Assembly: GCF_014633365.1 (NCBI RefSeq)
Contig: NC_068347.1
Coordinates: 32,034,116-32,098,115, forward strand
Direction of reading: 5' to 3'
DNA length: 64,000 nucleotides
Source: Diospyros lotus
Taxonomy: Eukaryota; Streptophyta; Magnoliopsida; Ericales; Ebenaceae
Below are positions 45,009 to 57,949 of the stretch, in pieces; the stretch's first letter is position 1; each line of letters starts with the position of its first letter. The translations under genes were made by a program, and so were the position numbers. The notes beneath the pieces are model-generated. The model did no database searches, was not told the origin of the DNA, and saw only the letters and a list, made by a program, of their open reading frames with translations.

Positions 45009-45745
45009 CATGGGCAGCTTAAGCTGCCCATGTGCAGGCGTCTCCAATTCTTCTCTCCTTTTTCTTTTCTTTAGTTTTCTTCTTTCACAATTGTCAAAAA
45101 GGGGTGCCCTTTTTGACTTCGGTGTCGGATGGACAACTTGTTCTAAGCTCAATTGTCAAAACGGGATGCCCTTTTTGACTTCGGTGTGGGATGGACAACT
45201 TGTTCAAAGCTCAATTGTCAAAAAGGTGTGCCCTTTTTGACTTCGGTGTCGGATGGACAACTTGTTGAAAGCTGCCCATGTGCCGCCTCCAATTCTTCTC
45301 TCATTTTTCTTTCCTTTAGTTTTCTTCTTTCACAATTGTCAAAAATGGATGTCCTTTTTTGACTTCGGTTTTCTTCTTTCACAATTGTCAAAAAGGGTCT
45401 TGACTTCGGCGTCGCATGTACAGCTTATTCAAAGCTGCCCATGCGCCGCCTCCAATTCTTCTCTCATTTTTCTTTCCTTTAGTTTTCTTCTTCCACAATT
45501 GTTAAAAAGGGAAGCCCCCTTTTTAACTTTGATTTTCTTCTTTCACAATTGTCAAAAAGGGATTGTCAAAAAAGGATGTCCCTTTTTGACTTCAACGTTA
45601 CATGTACAGCTTATTCAAAGCTGCCCATGTGCCGCCTCCAATTCCTCTCTCCTTTTTCTCTCCTTTAGTTTTCTTCTTTCACAATTGTCAAAAAAGGGGG
45701 GCAAAGGGGGGATGCCCTTTTTTGACTTCAACATTCATCACACAA
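45009..45745 (+). repeat. array of short hairpins, GTCAAAAAGGG..CCCTTTTTGAC, with longer period units
   Basis: Starts with a perfect 24-bp palindrome at 45009-45032 (CATGGGCAGCTT and its complement). Then follow about eight copies of a hairpin with 10-12-bp arms and a short loop (for example 45093-45117), embedded in units containing AGCTGCCCATG(T/C)GCCGCC, AATTCTTCTCTC and TTTAGTTTTCTTCTTTCAC. The long frames through it (up to 167 codons) have repeated translations and are not genes. Confidence 0.88.
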
Positions 45746-46429
45746 TCCATTGCTAAAATCTAGTCAGAAAACATGACTAGCCTTAACAAATATTGTTAAT
45801 TTCCAAGTATTATTTGGAAATCTGAATATAAGCAAGTACCAGAAACACAGGTAAGGATTTGGGAATGGGTGCCTATGAATGCAATTAAAAGAGTAATCTA
45901 TATGGCCACTCAACTTCTAATTTTAAACCCATCAGCTCTCTCAACCTCTAATTTTAGATCCATCAGCTAGCGGGAGAAATTCATAAATAACCCAAAAAAC
46001 ATTTAGAAAATTAATTTAAACCACTTTCTAGTAAAAAAATATTTTTGACAAATCAAACAAACTAATTGCACTCAATAGCCACTTTTATGTGAGATATCTA
46101 AAATATCTTTAATGAGATTTTAAATTGGAAAGCCCACATTATCCTTATCTTCATTTACCAAATACCATTATCTCTTTCATATTGTCTTTCTCTTCTCTCT
46201 CATCTTCTAATGTTCACGTTATTGTCTTTCTCTTTATTGTCAAACCATTCAAACTCAATCATTCATCATATATTCAATTTTTTTGCTTGTTGGGTCATTT
46301 AAAAATATTCATCAATCATAGTGACTTCATTAAAATCCCATTCAACAAGATTTTTTCTCTCAAACAAACAATTTCAACGACCGAATCTCTAAGAATTGAT
46401 TTCATTTTTATTTTATTTTTTTTGTGATC

Positions 46430-49130
46430 ACATTGCTTATAAAGGCTGTGTAGTATGATTGTGGTTTTGAATAGAATATATTTTGATAGATATTATTGCA
46501 AATCTATACTGATTTCCATGAAAAAATAATTTTTCAAAATTGCAACACGTCAACGAGTTTTGTGGGGCCACAAAACTTGATTTTTTAATAAAAATAGATT
46601 TTTTCATCTTTTTTTTTTTTTGGCAATGGGATTTTTCAAAGTTATCCAATAGAAAAAGATGTCTTTTTACATTTTTTGACTTAATTGAATTTATAATTCA
46701 CAATAAACAACAATGGAATAATAATAAAACACAATCAATATATGATTAAGTGTTCTAACTACTAACAACATCATATTAAATTGATGTAATGATTATAAAA
46801 TTTATCCAAAAATACAAGTAAAATTTTTAAACAATAATTTATTTCTCGGACTATTGGATAACTTGGAAAAATCCTATGGCCAGGAAAAGAAAAAAAAAAG
46901 GATAAAAAAAACCATTTTAATAAAAAAAATCATGTTTTGTGAGGGCACAAAACCTAATTTTTTTAATAAAAATGGATTTTTTTATCCTTCTTTTTTTGGG
47001 GGGGGCATGGGATTTTTCAAAGTTCCCGATAAAAAATGATGTCTTTTTACATTTTTTGGCTTAATTGAATTTATAATTCACAATAAACAACAATGGAACG
47101 ATAATAAAACACAATCGATACATAATTAAGTGTTCTAACTACTAACAACATCGGATTAAATTGATGTAATGATTATAAAATTTACCCAAAAATACAAGTA
47201 TAATTTTTAAATAATAATTTATTTTTGGGATTATTGGATAATTTGGAAAAATTACATGGCTAAGAAAAGAAAAGAAAAGGATAAAAAAAAATCATTTTAA
47301 TAAAAAAATCTGATTTTTTAATAAAAATGAATTTTTTTATTTTTTTATTTTTGGGCCAGGGGATTTTTAAAAGTTATCTAATAGAAAATGATGTCTTTTT
47401 ATATTTTTTGGTTTAATTGAATTTATAATTCACAATAAACAACAATTGAATAATAATAAAACACAACTAATATATGATTAAGTGTTTTAACTACTAACAA
47501 CATTGGATTAAATTGATATAATGATTATAAAATTTACCCAAAAATACAAGTATAATTTTTAAACAATAATTTATTTTTGGAACTATTGGATAATTTGAAA
47601 AATCCCATGGCCAAGAAAAGAAAAAAAAATCATTTTAATAAAAAAATTGGGTTTTGTGGGGCCACAAAACTTGATTTTTTAATAAAAATGAATTTTTTGA
47701 TTTTTTTTTTTGGGCCAGGGCATTTTTCAAAGTTACCCAAATAGAAAATGATGTCTTTTTACAATTTTTTTGGCTTAATTGAATTTATAATTCATAATAA
47801 ACAACAATAGAATGATAATAAAATACAACCAATACATGATTAAGTGTTTTAACTACTAATAATATTGGATTAAATTGATGTAATAATTATAAAATTTACC
47901 CAAAAATACAAGTATAATTTTTAAACAATAATTTATTTTTGGGACTATCGGATAACTTGGAAAAATCTAGTGGTTAAGAAAAGAAAAAAAAAATGATCAA
48001 AAAAACCATTCTAATAAAAAAATCGAGTTTTGTGGGGCCACAAAACATGATTTTTTAATAAAAATGTATTTTTTTATTTTTTTGGCCGTGGCATTTTTCA
48101 AAGTTACCTAAAAGAAAATGATATCTTTTTACATTTTTTGACTTAATTGAATATATAATTCACAATAAACAATAATAGAATGATAATAAAACACAATCAA
48201 TATATGATTAAGTGTTCTAACTACTAATAATATTGGATTAAATTGATTTAATGATTACAAAATTTACCCAAAAATACAAGTATATTTTTTAAACAATAAT
48301 TTATTTTTGGGACTATTGGATAAGTTGGAAAAATCCCATGGCAAGAAAAGAAAACAAAAAGAGGATGAAAAAAATCATTTTAATAAAAAAATCGAGTTTT
48401 GTTGGGCCACAAAACTTGATTTTTTAATAAAAATGTTTTATTTTTTTTTTGCCATGAAATTTTTCAAAGTTATCCAATAGAAAATGATGTCCTTTTACAT
48501 TTTTTGGGTTAATTGAATTTATAATTCACAATAAATAATAATGGAATGATAATAAAATACAACCAATATATGATTAAGTGTTCTAACTATTAACAACATT
48601 AGATTAAATTAATGTAATGATTATAAAATTTACCCAAAAATACAAGTATAATTTTTAAAAAATAATTTATTTTTCAGATTATTGAATAACTTGGAAAAAT
48701 CTCATGGCTAAGAAATGAAAAAAAAAGATCAAAAAAACTATTTTAATAAAAAATTAGGTTTTGTAGGGGCCACAAAACCTGCTTTTTTACTAAAGATGGA
48801 TTTTTAAAATTTTTTTTTTTGGGCCATGTCATTTTTCAAAGTTACTCAATAAAAAATGATGTCTTTTTACTTTTTTGTGACTTAATTGAATTTATAATTC
48901 ACAATAAACAACAATAGAATTATAATAAAACACAATCAATATATGATTAAGTGTTCTAATTACTAACAACATTAGATTAAATTGATGTAATGATTATAAA
49001 ATTTATCAAAAAATAAAAGTATAATTTTTAAACAATAATTTATTTTTGGGACTATTGGATAACTTGAAAAAATATTATGGCCAAGAAAAGAAAAGAAAAG
49101 ACTAAAAAAATTATTTTAATTAAAAATTGG
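46430..49130 (+). repeat. satellite-like array 1: seven units of about 350-380 bp
   Basis: The landmark AAGTGTTCTAACTACTA-like word occurs at about 46748, 47128, 47480, 47842, 48210, 48576 and 48949. Each unit has GAATTTATAATTCACAATAA, AACATTGGATTAAATTGAT, CCAAAAATACAAGTATAATT and an inverted-repeat half (for example 46854-47030) centred on GTTTTGTG(G)GGCCACAAAAC. Confidence 0.92.
46854..47030. repeat. long inverted repeat inside one satellite unit (representative)
   Basis: The left arm TTGGATAACTTGGAAAAATC, with CATTTTAATAAAAAAAATCA and GTTTTGTG, pairs with the right arm CACAAAACCTAATTTTTTTA, AAAATGGATTTTTTTATCC and GGGATTTTTCAAAGTT. The arms are roughly 85 bp and about 80% complementary. 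The same layout is seen in every complete unit of both arrays. Confidence 0.85.
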
Positions 49131-49154
49131 GTTTTGTGGGCAGCCAAACCCGGT

Positions 49155-49800
49155 TATCTAGTTAATAAATTATAAAAAAATAATAGTTATTATTGAAACA
49201 TAATAATAATTTAATAGTTGAACAATTATTATTATAATTATGATTTAGAATTATTATTATAATTGAAAAATAAAATAATAGTAATTTAATAACAAATTTT
49301 CAATTATTTAATAATACATATATATTTCAATTTTTCAATTATTTTTATTTAATCCATTTTAGTTATTATATATGTAATATTATTGCATATATATATATAT
49401 TTAATAATAAAAAAATGAAGGGATGGAACCGTGGTCTTGAGACCCAACTAGTTATTAAATTATTAATAATAATAGTATTTATTATAAAATAATAATAAAT
49501 TAATAGTTAAAAATTTATTACTATAATTATGATTTGTAATTATTATTACAATTGATAATTAAAGTAATAATCATTGAATAACAATTTTTCAGTATTTATT
49601 TAATAATACATATATATTTAAAATGGTCAATTATTATTATTTAATTAATTTTATTTATATGTAATAATACATAAATATTTAATAAGAAAAAAGAGATGGG
49701 AGACCCATCGTGGGTTCAAGACCCACTCAATTATTAAATTATTAAAAAATAAAAATTAGTATTGAGAAATAATAATAATATTTTAATAGTTAAAAATTTA
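49155..49800 (+). repeat. second tandem array in MULE copy 1, period about 283 bp
   Basis: Units run from TAGTTATTAAATTATTAA through TTATTATAATTATGATTTG to a GC-richer block (GGGATGGAACCGTGG.., GGGAGACCCATCGTGGG..TTCAAGACCCAC). Two full units and a partial one. The block contains GGTTCAAGACCC-type words that resemble a tRNA B box. Confidence 0.7.
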
Positions 49801-50043
49801 TTATTATAATTATGAGGGGTTTCTCGGATTTGTCTGCAAGGTAAAATAAAAATTTAACCCTTTTGTTTGTTTTGTATTGAGGGTAGTTTGATAATTTATT
49901 GTTTTTATTTTTATTCTTAATTTTTAATTAAAGTGAAGAGTTGAAAAGTCAAAAATTGTGGTCAAAAGTGGTAAAATGGTTATTTTTTATAACTATTTAT
50001 TTATAGGGGTAAAAACATTTTTTACAATTTCCACTCAGGTTGC

Positions 50044-50754
50044 TCATAATCCAGTCAACACGCATCAACAATGCATGTGGAATAATGCGCAATTGAGGCG
50101 CGTGAGAGATGAAAGGAATCTCTCCAAGTGTCAATTTTGCCCTCACATTATTTCTTAATTTACAAAATTATCCTCTCATTCATTTGGGCAGCTTGCTCGT
50201 TAATGGTAGATGAAGGGCTAGATGGGCAGCGATTGATGGCGACGAGGGACAGACGGCCGATGAGTATGAGGCCCAGAGGATCAGTGATGCGAGATCGATC
50301 GACGGCGATAGAGGAAGCGATAGTTGCTGGTGACTGGCAGAGACGACGGAGACGAAGCTTGACCGAACAAAACAGAGGCGACTAACGAGGAAAGAGGCGA
50401 TCAGCGATGGGGGCGGCGATGGCGAAGAAGAAACTACCGGCGAAGGGGGCAAACTGTGAGGCGGCTACTACGACAACCGGAGAAGATGAAAGGTCGCCTA
50501 GATCTAGTTGAAAAAAACGACCAAACACAGTAACGACGACAACAGCGACGGCGTCGGCGACTAATGGAGGTGGGGTTGACGGCGAGAAGTGTGGTCGACG
50601 GTGGCTGCGGGCGCAGTCGACGGCGGTGGCGATGATAGTGATTGGTCTGGCGGTCGCCTTCCTCGTGCAGCCGTCTCCACCAATCAGTCGATCGGTCTTC
50701 CTTGCCATGGCCGATCTGGTTCCCTCTTCGCTGCCATGTTGATTGTCGTAAAGT
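50044..50754. other. GC-rich spacer between the two MULEs
   Basis: CGACGG/GGCGA-rich from about 50190 to 50740, with open frames on both strands that are Ser/Pro/Ala-rich and not recognisable. At its right end, 50740-50763 read on the minus strand gives PNKTLRQS, the continuation of the U-box sequence at 58312-58825. Confidence 0.5.
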
Positions 50755-51239
50755 TTTGTTAGGGAGAGAAATTCATAAATAACCTAAAAGAAATTTAAAA
50801 AATTATTTTTAACCACTTTCTAGTAAAAAAATGTTGTTAACAAATCAAACAAACTAATTGTATTCTATAGCCACTTTTATGTGAGATACCTAAAATACCC
50901 TTAATGAGATTTTAAATTAGAAAGTCCATATTATCCTTATCTTCATTTACTAAAATACTTTTGTCTCTTTCATATTGCCTTTCTCTTCTCTCTCATCTTC
51001 CAACGTTCACGTTACTCTCTTTCTCTCTATTGTCAAACCATCCAAACTCAATCATTCATTATACATTCAATTTTTTTGCTTGTTGTGTCATTTAACAATT
51101 TTCATCAATCATAGTGACCTCATTGAAATCTCATTCAACAAGATTTTTTCTCTCTAACAAACAATTTCACTGACTGAATTTCTAAGGATTGATTTCATTT
51201 CTATTTGTTTTGTTTTGTGATCACATTGTTTATAAAGGC

Positions 51240-54200
51240 TGTGTAGTATTTTTATGGTTGTAAATAAAATATATTTTGATAGATATTATTCCAAATCTAT
51301 ACTGATTTCCATGAAAAAATAATTTTTCAAAATTGCACAACGTCATCGGGTTTTGTGGGGCCACAAAACCTAATTTTTTAATAAACATGGATTTTTTGAT
51401 CTTTTTTTTTTTTGGGCCATGGGATTTTTCAAAGTTACTCAATAAAAAATAATGTATTTTTACATTTTTTGACTTGATTAAATTTATAATTCACAAGAAA
51501 TAACAATGGAAAGATAATAAAACACAACCAATACATGATTAAGTGTTTTAACTACTAACAACATTGGATTAAATTGATGTAATGATTATAAAATTTATCA
51601 AAAAATACAAGTATAATTTTTAAACAATAATTTATTTTTGAGACTATTGGATAAGTGGAAAAATCCTGTGGCCAAGAAAAGAAAAGAAAAACTATTTTAA
51701 TAAAAGAAATCAGGCTTTGTGGGTGCCATAAAACCTGATTTTTTAATAAAAATGAATTTTTTGATTTTTTTTTTTTTTGGGGTCATGGGATTTTTCAAAG
51801 TTACCCAATAAAAAATGATGTATTTTTATATTTTTTTTGCTTAATTGAATTTATAATTCACAATAAACAACAAGGGGATTATAATAAAACACAACCAATA
51901 CATAATTAAGTGTTCTAACTACTAACAACATTGGATTAAATTGATTTAATGATTATAAAATTTACCCAAAAATACAAGTATAACTTTAAACAATAATTTA
52001 TTTTTGGGACTATTGGATAACTTGGAAAAATTTCATGGTTAAGAAAAGAAAAAGAAAAGATCAAAATAACCATTTTAATAAAAAAAATTGGGCTTTATGG
52101 GGCCATGAAACCTGATTTTTTAATAAAAATGATTTTTTTGATCCTTTTTTGGGGAGGCATGGGATTTTTCAAAGTTACCAAATAAAAATAATGTATTTTT
52201 ATATTTTTTGACTTGATTAAATTTATAATTCACAAGAAATAGCAATGGAATGATAATAAAACACAACCAATACATGATTAAGTGTTCTAACTACTGACAA
52301 TATTGGATTAAATTGAGGTAATGATTATAAAATTTACCCAAAAGTACAAGTATAATTTTTAAACAATAATTTATTTTTGAGACTATTGAATAATTTAGAA
52401 AAATTCCGTGGCTAAGAAAAGAAAAGAAAAGATCAAAATAACCATTTTAATAAAAAAAATCGGGATTTGTGAGGCCACAAAACACGGGCCGGGTTTTGTG
52501 GGGTCAGGAAACCTGATGTTTTAATAAAAATGAATTTTTTGATCTTTTTTTTGGGGAGGGGGGGCAATGGGATTTTTCAAAGTTACCCAATAAAAAATAA
52601 TGTATTTTTATATTTTTTGACTTGATTAAATTTATAATTCACAAGAAATAACAATGGAATGATAATAAAACACAAACAATACATGATTAAGTGTTTTAAC
52701 TACTAAAAACATTGGATTAAATTGATGTAATGATTATAAAATTTACCCAAAAATACCAGTATAATTTTTAAACAATAATTTATTTTTGAGACTATTGGAT
52801 AACTTGGAAAAATCCCGTGGTCAAGAAAAAAAAAAGGATAAAAAAAACTATTTTAATAAAATAAATCGGGCTTTGTGGAGCCACAAAACTTGATTTTTTA
52901 ATAAAAATGGATTTTTTGATTTTATTTTTTTTGGCCATGGGATTTTTCAAAGTTACCCAATAAAAAATGATGTATTTTTACATTTTTTGGCTTAATTGAA
53001 TTTATAATTCACAATAAACAACAATGGGATGATAATAAAACACAACCAATACATGATTAAGTGTTCTAACTATTAACAACATTGGATTAAATTGATATAA
53101 TGATTATAAAATTTACCCAAAAATACAAATATAATTTTTAAACAATAATTTATTTTTGAGACTATTGGATAACTTAGAAAAATCCCATGGCCAAGAAAAG
53201 AAAAAAAAAAGGATCAAAATAACCATTTTAATAAAAAAAAAATTGGGCTTTGTGGGGCCACAAAACCCGGCCCGGGTTTTGTGAGGCCGGGTTTTGTGGG
53301 GTCACGAAACCTGATTTTTTAATAAAAATGAATTTTTTGATCTTTTTTTTTTTTGGGCCATGGGTTTTTTCGAAGTTACCCAATAAAAAATGATGTATTT
53401 TTACATTTTTTGACTTGATTAAATTTATAATTCACAAGAAATAACAATGGAATGATAATAAAACACAACCAAAACATGATTAAGTATTCTAACTACTAAC
53501 AACATTGGATTAAATTGATGTAATGATTATAAAATTTATCCTAAAATATAAGTATAAATTTTAAACAATAATTCATTTTTGGAACTATTGGAAACTTAGA
53601 AAAATCCCATGGCCAAGAAAAGAAAAAAAAAGTATCAAAACATCCATTTTAATAATAGAAATCGGGCTTTGTGGGGTCACAAAACCCGACCCGAGTTTTG
53701 TGAGGCTACGAAACCTGATTTTTTATTAAAAATGGATTTTTTGATTTTTTTTTCCATGGGATTTTTCAAAGTTACCCAATAAAAAATGATGTCTTTTTAC
53801 ATTTTTTGGTTTAATTGAATTTATAATTCACAATAAACAATAATTGAATGATAATAAAACACACACAATCAATATATGTTTAAGTGTTCTAACTACTAAT
53901 AACATTGGATTAAATTGATGTAATGATTATAAAATTTATCCAAAAATATAAGTATAATTTTTAAACAGTAATTTATTTTTGGGACTATTGGATAACTTGG
54001 AAAAATCTCATGGCTAAGAAAAGAAAAAAAATAGATCAAAAAACCTATTTTAATAAAAGAAATCGAGGTTTGTGGGAGCCACAAAACCTGATTTTTTAAT
54101 AAAAATTGATTTTTTGATTTTTTTTTTTGGTCCATGTGATTTTTCAAAGTTACCCAATTAAAAATTATGTATTTTTACATTTTTTGGCTTAATTAAATTT

Positions 54201-54420
54201 ATAATTCACAATAAATAACAATGGAATGATAATAAAACACAACCAATACATGATTAGGTGTTCTAACTACTAATAACATTAGATTAAATTGATATAATGA
54301 TTATAAAATTTACCCAAAAATACAAGTATAATTTTTAAACAATAATTTATTTTTGGGACTATTGGATAATTTGGAAAAATCCCATGGCCAAGAAAAGAAA
54401 AAAAAAAGATCAAGAAAATT
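51240..54420 (+). repeat. satellite-like array 2: eight units of about 370-430 bp
   Basis: Landmark words at about 51541, 51908, 52280, 52689, 53059, 53481, 53882 and 54256. Longer units (near 52480 and 53270) have an extra GGCCGGGTTTTGTGGGGTCA-type insertion at the hairpin centre, that is, a second loop half. Complete units keep the long inverted repeat. Confidence 0.92.
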
Positions 54421-54899
54421 ATTTTAATAATAATTGAATAACAATTTTTTAATTATTTGATAATACATATATTTTTCAAATTTTCAATTATTTTTATTTA
54501 ATCCATTTTATTTATTATATATGTAATATCGTTACATATATATATATATTTAATAACAAAAAAATGAAGGGAGGGAACCGAGAGTGGGTTCAAGACTCAA
54601 CTAGTTATTAAATTATTAAAAAAATAATAATTATTAAAAATAATAGTATTTATTTAAAAATAATAATAATTTAATTGTTGAAAATTTATTATTATAATTA
54701 AGATTTGTAATTATTATTACAATTGAAAAATAATATAAGAATCATTGAATAAGAATTTTTCAGTTATTTATTTAATAAAATATATATTTAAAATTTTCAA
54801 TTATTATTATTTAATTAATTTTATTTATATGTAACAATACATAAATATTTAATAATAAAAAAGATATGGGGGACTCACCGTGGGTTCAAGATCCACCTA
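54421..54899 (+). repeat. second tandem array in MULE copy 2, left part
   Basis: Matches 49280-49730 of copy 1, including GGGAGGGAACCGAGAGTGGG and GTGGGTTCAAGATCCACC, up to the LTR insertion point. It continues at 57950. Confidence 0.75.
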
Positions 54900-57800
54900 T
54901 GTAAGGGCCCACTCTCGAATATTCCCGCTAGCATAGGATATTCGAAAAGAGGTCATCACAGAGATGATATAGAACAAATCATAATAAAACATACAACTCA
55001 ATTTGTTACTAGCAGCGGAAACTAAGTTAAGATTCAATTACACTTCCAATATCTCAAGAGTTCGGGCTCAACGGCCATACAAAATAGATAAGAGACTCTG
55101 ATGTTAACTAACAAAATAAGAGTCATTTCATCTCAAGTCTCACCAAAATGCTAAACAGGATCTTTAAGTTAGGACGCGTCCCCGTACACCACTATCCTTA
55201 GGCCTTAGTCCCACTGGACTCGCCCCCAATAATAGCTTTCCCTTTACCTGGAATGGCAAAGAAGATCAAGTGAGCCACAAGGCTCAGCAAGTTCTAGGAC
55301 AATAAACAATGATCATGAACCGAGAATAAGGTGACACCAAAATGAGAGTAATCCAGAACTCAACAATTGTATACAAGTATCACAATTTAAGAATTGATCA
55401 ATTCCAAGTTAAATGCATTATGCCACCATGTACTATTTTGAAAATGTGCATATAAATTAATGTTAGTATCAAATCTCATAGGCTCGCAAGCCATCAATTC
55501 ACACACGCCCAAGTGCATCATGTAAATAGAAACTCACAAATAAATATGGAGCCAACCTGCCGGGCTATGGCCATCTCATCCCGTGCCAGGTGCTCTAGGG
55601 TACCCTTTCCTTCCGCGCAAAATAATAGGTGCGCAAAGATAAATAATACAAAGTATCATAATATACACATGTTAAACATGTACGGAACATATCATGCATT
55701 CCTTTCCATATATATATATAGAATCCACGGAATTTCATCTCACAAATTATTGTCATACTTATACAAATAATTTCTTCACATTCACATTATTGAGTAGCTT
55801 TTCGCTTACATCAAGCGTACACACGCTACAATAATTTATTCAAGAGTTCATTAAATCGATTACTAAGATTTATAATTTACCGGGTGCATAACAAGTATTC
55901 ACATATATATATACACGTATATTATTTATACATATACCTTGAGCTATTAAAATTTAGAACATCACCAACTATATAAGATATTTTCTATTATGATTATAAT
56001 AGAAATATGTGGCCAAGGATAAGGTGCAACGCAGGGTCATTCCAATGGGCTTTTAATATATTGAATGGCTTGGAATATATATATGGACCTTGAATATTTA
56101 TGTGGGTGGGCTTGAGTATTTATATAAGTGGGCTTGAATATGTACATAGAATTGCACTCTAATAGTATATATGAGTTTGCTTGGACATCCAGTAGCTTAT
56201 CTTGGACGTGTGTAGATATATATATATATATAGAATTTTAAATGGGTTTACATGGAGCATCCAGTGGGTATGGATATATAGACATATGGCTTCCAAATGT
56301 GAACAATGGTTGGACTTCACTTCTTTACAGTGGGTACTAATATGTGTATATATATATATATATAAGTGAATGTAAATGGTTTCCAGTGGCTTGAACGTGT
56401 ATATGTATACATATATATATATATATTATATATGAATGTAAATTGGTTGCTTGGGGCAGGGCATTGGCTTGAACGTATCTGTAAATATAAATGTAAATGG
56501 GTTCATTTGGGGCAGGCATCCAGCAACTTGGGTGTGTATGTATATAAATATATATATATCTGCAAATGTGGGGTGGCCGAACAGAAACAGAGCATGTTGT
56601 ATATGCATATATACATCTTGGGTGGTTCAAATGGGCAAAAAGGAGCTTCCGGGTGTAACAGTGAGGGGAGAGAGAACCCCACTTGGATGGTTTTATTGAT
56701 ATATATATAGAGAGAGTGAAAGAGAGAGAGCTTCCAGTGAGCAGCTACTCTGCTACACACAAAAGTATATAAGTATGAAGATGTAAATGGGTCTACTGGG
56801 GACAGAGCATCTATGGCCGAACTGTGTATGCATATATATTTATATATATATATATGTAAATGTAGATGGGTTGGTTGGGACAAGGCATTCAACGGCTGAT
56901 ACAGCTACAACAATATATATATATACAAATGGGTTTGCTATTCTGGTTAACGCATTCAACAGAGATGGTGCATATATATAAATATGTGTATATATACATC
57001 TCTATATAATTTAGCTGTTATGGATACAATGAATTAAGATTTGCATCCCTATCTACCAATGAGCCATTCACTTGAAATAAATAGGGCGATCCGAGTCCCC
57101 ACTGTAACTCAACAATTTTGTATGTATATGCTATTTACCTCACAACATGCTAGCATGTTGCAAAATGCTAAGAAGTTGAGTACGAAATGTAGAGAGTGTG
57201 ATAGAGGTTGAGTAAGAAACTTGCCTGATGAAGATGCAAGCAAGAAAAGCTCCACTAGCATAAAAATGGAAGGCAGCAACGAGATGAACATAAAATGGAA
57301 GGGGAAGGTGAAGATGAAGGTGAAGTATAAGAAGATGCTAGGGAGTGAGGAAAGGAATCAAACAGTGAAGAAAGGAAGGGTGATATGCACTTAAATTAGA
57401 AATTTTCTGCACACAGAAAAGCTGTGCAAATTGCACGCCAACTCTGAAATTTTACCAACATGCCCCTCTTCTCATATAATAGACAAAAATATTTAGGGGT
57501 TTTATTGACAAATGCTAACTTAATTTATTTTCTTATTTTTATTTTATTTATTATTGTTATTATTATTCTTATTTTAGTTTATTTTTATTACACCACTAAT
57601 TTTATTATTTTTCAAGCTATTTATCACCATGGGCCTAAGCACAGCCCCATGTACTCCATATATATATATCAAGCCCACTAGGCTTGATTTCCCACCCTGG
57701 ACAAACCCGTGATCTCGTTAACTAATTAATTGCGGCTCATTACATTATTTCTAAATTCAAAAAAAAATTAGACCCACACACTTATCTTCCGACCACATGA

Positions 57801-57949
57801 ACTATAAAATAAAATTGTTCGACCTAAAATTATTTCTACGCCCTCAAAGAAATTTTATTAAATATTAAAATAATTAAACCTCACATTTAAAATACCATTA
57901 AACAAATGTTAAGTGTTAAAACATCTAGACCCACTTTAGGGCCGTTACA
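54900..57949. mobile_element. LTR-type insertion (probable solo LTR), 3.05 kb
   Basis: TGTAAGGGCCCACTCTCG...TTTAGGGCCGTTACA, bounded by ACCTA (54895-54899 and 57950-57954). MULE copy 1 is continuous at the matching point near 49725. The ends TGTAAGGGCCC and (reverse complement) TGTAACGGCCC form an 11-bp terminal inverted repeat with one mismatch. The length and TGTAACGGCCC-type end resemble LTRs of the Tekay/Del group as I recall it, but this is unverified. No coding region longer than TA-repeat translations. Confidence 0.8.
56030..57010 (+). repeat. imperfect tandem repeats with TA microsatellites inside the LTR insertion
   Basis: Repeated words GTAAATGGGTT.., GGGCTTGAATAT, GGGGCAGGGCATT / GGGACAAGGCATTC and (TA)n runs at intervals of about 80-130 bp. 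Open frames here are YIYIYI-type artefacts. Confidence 0.7.

Larger units (their letters stand above)
45972..50034. mobile_element. Mutator-like (MULE) non-autonomous element, copy 1, carrying tandem hairpin repeats
   Basis: 4,063 bp. Starts GGGAGAAATTCATAAATAACCC and ends ACATTTTTTACAATTTCCAC. The ends are imperfect inverted repeats (GAGAAATTCATAAATAACC versus GTGGAAATTGTAAAAAATG). Flanks TCAGCTAGC (45963-45971) and TCAGGTTGC (50035-50043) agree at 7 of 9. Left subterminal region 45972-46430, hairpin-repeat array about 46430-49130, second AT-rich tandem array about 49155-49800, right subterminal region with TTTGTTTGTTTTGTATTGAG. The termini, subterminal regions and arrays all match copy 2. 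No transposase. Confidence 0.75.

Noticed and set aside
45253..45756. 167-codon plus-strand frame
   Set aside because: A direct translation of the hairpin repeat array with repeated QSCPCAASNSS-like peptides.
50180..50708. Ser/Pro/Ala-rich frames on the minus strand between the MULEs
   Set aside because: GC-rich sequence is open in several frames at once. There is no domain and no similarity to the U-box protein beyond TLRQS.
56337..56981. Several frames of 60-130 codons on both strands
   Set aside because: They consist mostly of TA/CA microsatellite translation inside an LTR-type insertion.
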